Part shown: positions 60,924 through 64,000 of the stretch, piece after piece
Layout of the letters: the number at the start of each line of letters is the position of its first letter
How positions within the stretch are numbered: position 1 is the stretch's first letter
Assembly (NCBI RefSeq): GCF_029960785.1
Contig: NZ_JASBQE010000070.1
Span: 1-64,000, forward strand
Source of the DNA: Polyangium sp. 15x6
Lineage (GTDB): Bacteria > Myxococcota_A > Polyangia > Polyangiales > Polyangiaceae
Length of the DNA stretch: 64,000 bases
Reading direction: 5' to 3'
Notes under the pieces: model-generated
What the model was told of the DNA's origin: nothing
The model's database searches: none
The model's input: the letters and a program-made list of their open reading frames with translations, nothing else
Position numbers and translations under genes: made by a program

Positions 60924-61277
60924 ATGGCGCATACGAAGGACGACGAGATCCGAGCAGCGCTCCTGGAGCTACGCAGGGAATACCTGGCGGAGCTGCCGGG
61001 GCTCCTCGAGCAGCTCGCCGAGGTCGTGTCCGCGGCGAAGCAGGGGATCGTGAAGGACGCGATGCGCGTCGCGGTGTCGAGGGCCCACGCGTTGCGTGGG
61101 ACCGCAGGATCGTATCGATTTCAGGACATCGGCGACGCTGCTGGCCTCATCGAGGACGGGCTGCTCGGCATCCAGGGCGGCTGGCTGCCCGCGGAGCAAG
61201 CGTGGCCCGAGATCGAGCGCGCGCTCGTGAGCGCCCGCGCGGCGTGTGATCGCGCGCGCGCCGAGCTCATGCCGTAA
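60924..61277 (+). CDS. Stand-alone Hpt phosphotransfer protein
   Basis: A 117-residue four-helix Hpt domain. The phosphorylated His55 lies in AHALRGTAGSYRF, matching the Hpt consensus H-x-L-x-G. No kinase core is present, so it shuttles phosphate between receivers. The gene follows the receiver/kinase pair and its 3' end overlaps the convergent Ser/Thr kinase-receiver gene by 11 bases. Confidence 0.9.
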   Translation: MAHTKDDEIRAALLELRREYLAELPGLLEQLAEVVSAAKQGIVKDAMRVAVSRAHALRGTAGSYRFQDIGDAAGLIEDGLLGIQGGWLPAEQAWPEIERALVSARAACDRARAELMP

Positions 61278-62682
61278 GCGCCGCGCCCCAGCCGGCCCGT
61301 TCGACGATGCCGTCGATCGTGTCGACGAGGCGGCGCAGATCGATCGGCTTCGCCACGAACTCGCGCACGCCGAGGACCGCGAACTTCCAGCGCTCCTGCG
61401 GGCCGACGCGGCCGCTCAAGACGACGACACGCGCGTGATCGCCGCGCGGCAAGGCGCGCAGGTGCGAGAGCGTGTCCACGCCGTCGAGGTCGGGCATGTC
61501 GAGGTCGAGCAGCACGAGATCGGGCGGCTCTTCGCGCGCGGCTTCGAGCGCGTCCTGGCCCGAGCGCGCGACGCGGATGCGCACCGCTCGGCCCTTCAAC
61601 GCGAGCTCGGCCGCCTTGGCGGCGAACTTGCCGAACGCGGGATCGTCGTCCACCGCGAGGACGCGGATCGGCCTGACGATGTTCTCGCCGGGCATCCTCG
61701 TGCTCAGCGGCGCAGGCTGGATCGACGGTGTCGCGGCGGCCTTGGGGGTGCCGGCGCGGACGAGATCCCGCGCGAACGTCACGCAGCTCGGATACCGATC
61801 GACGGGGTGTTTCGCGAGCGCGCGAGAGAGCACCGCATCGAAAGGCGCGAGCTCGGGGCGCACCGACGAGGCGAGGGGCACGGGGGCGCGTTGATGGGCC
61901 CCGAGGAGATGCACGATGTTGCGCTCGAGGTACGGCGTGCGCCCCGTGAGCAGCTCGAACGCCACGCATCCGAGCGCGTAGATGTCGCTCCACGGGCCCA
62001 CCGGGATCCCGTCCGTGCCGAGCCCGGCTTGCTCGGGCGCCATGTAGATCGGCGTGCCCTCGATCGTCTCGGGATTCGGATCCGTCGACTGCTGCGCGAG
62101 CCCGAAATCGATGAGCACGGGCCTGCCGGTGTCCTCCTCGATGACGATGTTGCCCGGCTTCACGTCGCGATGGACGATGCCGCGGGCGTGCGCGGCGTCG
62201 AGCCCGTCGGCGATGCGGCTCAGGATGGTGATCGCGCGGTGCTGCGGGAGGTCGATCTTGCGCTGCCGGTAGTCGTCGAGGATGGCCTCGAGCGAGCGGC
62301 CCTCGACGTACTCCATCGCGAAGAAGTACGAGCGCCCGTGGCGGCCGAACGCGTACACCTGCACGACGTTCTGATCCCGCAGCGTCGCGAGCGCCTTCGC
62401 TTCCTGCTGGAGCTTCTGCTCCGCGAGCGCGTCGTCCCACGTCGGCACGATGAGCTTCAGCGCCACCGTGCGGTCGAGCCACGTATCACGCGCGCGGTAG
62501 ACGATCCCCATGCCGCCGCGGCCGAGCTCCCGTTCGACGCGGTACGTGCCAGCCACGAGCGAGCCCGGCTCGGGCGTGATCGACGGCCGCGAGGGCACGT
62601 CGATCACGTTGCCGAGCTCATCCATCGACGACGTATCGCCGTAGGCTTCGCCGGATCTGTCAGGCGACGAAGGTGTGCTCAT
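61267..62682 (-). CDS. Ser/Thr protein kinase with C-terminal receiver domain
   Basis: A 471-residue fusion. Hanks-type kinase about 47-310: GRGGMGIVY, Lys76, HRDVKPGN at 171-178, IDFGLA with DFG at 192-194, TPIYMAPEQ. A Pro/Ala linker leads to a receiver at about 338-465 with Asp345/346 (VDDDP), phosphorylated Asp393 (LLDLDMPDLDG), Ser423 (VLSG) and Lys445 (AKP). All kinase and receiver residues are conserved, so both halves should work. No membrane helix. ATG at 62680-62682 was chosen over a longer, poorly coding N-terminal extension. Confidence 0.92.
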   Translation of the reverse strand: MSTPSSPDRSGEAYGDTSSMDELGNVIDVPSRPSITPEPGSLVAGTYRVERELGRGGMGIVYRARDTWLDRTVALKLIVPTWDDALAEQKLQQEAKALATLRDQNVVQVYAFGRHGRSYFFAMEYVEGRSLEAILDDYRQRKIDLPQHRAITILSRIADGLDAAHARGIVHRDVKPGNIVIEEDTGRPVLIDFGLAQQSTDPNPETIEGTPIYMAPEQAGLGTDGIPVGPWSDIYALGCVAFELLTGRTPYLERNIVHLLGAHQRAPVPLASSVRPELAPFDAVLSRALAKHPVDRYPSCVTFARDLVRAGTPKAAATPSIQPAPLSTRMPGENIVRPIRVLAVDDDPAFGKFAAKAAELALKGRAVRIRVARSGQDALEAAREEPPDLVLLDLDMPDLDGVDTLSHLRALPRGDHARVVVLSGRVGPQERWKFAVLGVREFVAKPIDLRRLVDTIDGIVERAGWGAALTA

Positions 62683-62836
62683 GAAGCGCTGCCCGCCCCG
62701 GCTTGAAAATGTGCCGGCCCTTTTCTTTTCTAGGCCGGCGGCTCGGGCGTCGCGAGTGAAAAGAACCGCGGGCGCGGGCGCCTGTGATGCGGATTCCTCC
62801 GTGCTGGAGTCTTTCGGAGGTGAAGCCGCTGCTGCG

Positions 62837-63988
62837 TCAGGCGCCCTCGGGCACGCCGCTTCGTTCGCGCTCGGCGCGCCGCGCGCCCGCGAGCTGGCCA
62901 CACGCGCCGCCGACGTCGCGACCACGCGGCCTGCGGACGAGCGTGGTCACGCCGTGCGACGAGAGCCGCGCGACGAAGGCGTCGAGCCGCTCGGGCGCGG
63001 GCGGGCGGAGCGCCGGATCGGGGCCGGGATTGCATGGGATCACGTTCACGCGGCAGCGGATCCCGCGGACGTAGGCGGCGAGCAGATCGGCGTCCTCGGG
63101 CGCGTCGTTCCAGCGGTCGAAGAGCACGTACTCGAAGAGCACGCGGCGTCCGTGCGGGAGCGCGGCGAGGATCGCGTCGCGCAAGGCCGCGAGCGGGAAG
63201 CGCGCGTTGATGGGCATGATCGCGCGGCGGCGCTCGTCGTCCGGCGCGTTGAGGCTCACGGCGAGCTCGGCGCGCGTGCCGGCGAAGAACGCGGGCAGTT
63301 TGTCGGCGACGCCGACGGTGCTCACCGTGACGCGCGAGGGCGCGAAGGCGAACGCGCGATCGTCGGTGAGCAAGCGGAGCGCGCGCAGCACCTCGGGCAG
63401 GTTGTCGAAGGGCTCGCCCATGCCCATGAACACGAGGTTCGAGAGCGGCGGCGCGCCTCCGGCCTCGTTCCAGAGCGCGCGGGCGAGCCGGACCTGATCG
63501 ATGATCTCGCCCGTCGAGAGCTGCCGTTCGAGCCCGAGCCGGCCTGTCTCGCAGAACGCGCAGGCGCGCGCGCAGCCGACCTGGCTGGAGATGCAGAGCG
63601 TGGTGCGGCCGGGGCCGGGGATGAGGACGGACTCGACGAGGGCGCCGTCCCGGGCGCGAAAGAGCAGCCGGATCGTGCCGTCCTCGGCCGGCGCGCGTTC
63701 GTGCAGCGCGAGCGCGGGCGCGGGATCGAGCGCGGCGAGCGACGCGTGGGCCCAGGCGCCGATGCCGAGCCCTGCGAAGACGTCGGGGCCCCAGGGCACC
63801 TCGGCGAGGTCGCGGAAGAACGCGTGCCGGACGATCCGCGCCGCGGCGGAGCGCGCGGCCGAGGGCGCTCCGCCCGCGGCGACGAGGCGCTCGGCGAGCG
63901 AGCCTGCGTCGTGCGAGGCGAGGAGCGAGTCGCCGCGGGCGGCGCGCGAGACCAGCGGGATCCCCCCGCGCTTGTCGAGAACGTCCAC
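62837..63988 (-). CDS. rlmN: RlmN-family radical SAM methyltransferase
   Basis: A 383-residue radical SAM enzyme of the RlmN/Cfr family, which adds a methyl group to C2 of adenosine 2503 in 23S rRNA (and to some tRNAs). The cluster motif CARACAFC uses Cys139, 143 and 146. Cys132 (TLCISSQVGC) and the methyl-carrying Cys363 (GGACGQL) are both present, as in active RlmN. FMGMGEPFDN and VSLNAPDDERR are family motifs. The CETG ending of the cluster motif differs from CSTG in many RlmN proteins, so it could be a paralogue. Start GTG 63988 has AGGAAG three bases upstream, so the gene is complete. Confidence 0.88.
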   Translation of the reverse strand: MDVLDKRGGIPLVSRAARGDSLLASHDAGSLAERLVAAGGAPSAARSAAARIVRHAFFRDLAEVPWGPDVFAGLGIGAWAHASLAALDPAPALALHERAPAEDGTIRLLFRARDGALVESVLIPGPGRTTLCISSQVGCARACAFCETGRLGLERQLSTGEIIDQVRLARALWNEAGGAPPLSNLVFMGMGEPFDNLPEVLRALRLLTDDRAFAFAPSRVTVSTVGVADKLPAFFAGTRAELAVSLNAPDDERRRAIMPINARFPLAALRDAILAALPHGRRVLFEYVLFDRWNDAPEDADLLAAYVRGIRCRVNVIPCNPGPDPALRPPAPERLDAFVARLSSHGVTTLVRRPRGRDVGGACGQLAGARRAERERSGVPEGA

Positions 63989-64000
63989 GGGCTTCCTGTT

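Overview
The window is very GC-rich (about 70% by eye), densely packed and rich in lipoproteins, Ser/Thr kinases, histidine kinases, chemosensory genes and low-complexity Pro/Ala/Gly tails. This points to a large-genome soil myxobacterium, most likely Polyangiaceae (Sorangium/Polyangium-like). The assignment rests on gene content and codon bias, not on a marker-gene comparison. I saw no rRNA or tRNA gene, insertion sequence, integrase, CRISPR array or phage gene. The region looks like ordinary chromosome with lineage-specific accessory genes.

Layout. 1-1490: the Gly/Arg-rich end of a protein, a shared terminator and enolase (minus). 1595-7191: a DotU/TssL-like protein coupled to a short TssM/IcmF-like GTPase; a DsbA-like lipoprotein (minus); and two coupled genes that each join a zinc ribbon, one membrane helix and a beta-propeller. 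7214-12861: a RidA-family protein, a PD-(D/E)XK (Rpn/DUF4351-like) protein, an M1 aminopeptidase lipoprotein, a DUF6748-like lipoprotein and a small gene interrupted by an in-frame TGA. 12839-18912: a giant Ser/Thr kinase-ATPase regulator, an acetyltransferase and a surface protein made of about 25 short repeats. 18913-19391: a gene-free stretch with a 43-bp tandem repeat whose hairpin is conserved. 19392-28808: envelope proteins (a barrel-like protein, a PHM-like copper monooxygenase, a dienelactone hydrolase, a BNR-repeat protein), an FHA protein and a TetR regulator with a visible operator-like palindrome.

28869-43672: a multi-sensor histidine kinase ending in a receiver remnant, small hypotheticals, a bacterial alpha-2-macroglobulin coupled to an alpha-repeat lipoprotein, and a PAS histidine kinase. 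43669-49367: a diheme peroxidase and a phosphoesterase in one overlapping pair, then a LysM lytic transglycosylase. 49544-57737: one minus-strand chemosensory operon (receiver, CheA, CheW, CheW, HEAT-repeat protein, CheR, CheB) with no receptor gene inside it. 57972-63988: a vWA lipoprotein, a receiver/histidine kinase/Hpt set convergent with a Ser/Thr kinase fused to a receiver, and an RlmN-family radical SAM enzyme.

Themes. Much of the window is signalling machinery: three histidine kinases plus CheA, two Ser/Thr kinases, three single receivers or receiver fusions, one Hpt, one FHA and one TetR. The rest is mostly cell-envelope lipoprotein genes. The points most worth following are the Hpt next to a Ser/Thr kinase-receiver fusion, the orphan TssL/TssM-like pair with an altered Walker A, the TGA-interrupted gene, the 43-bp hairpin repeat and the histidine kinase with a decayed receiver.
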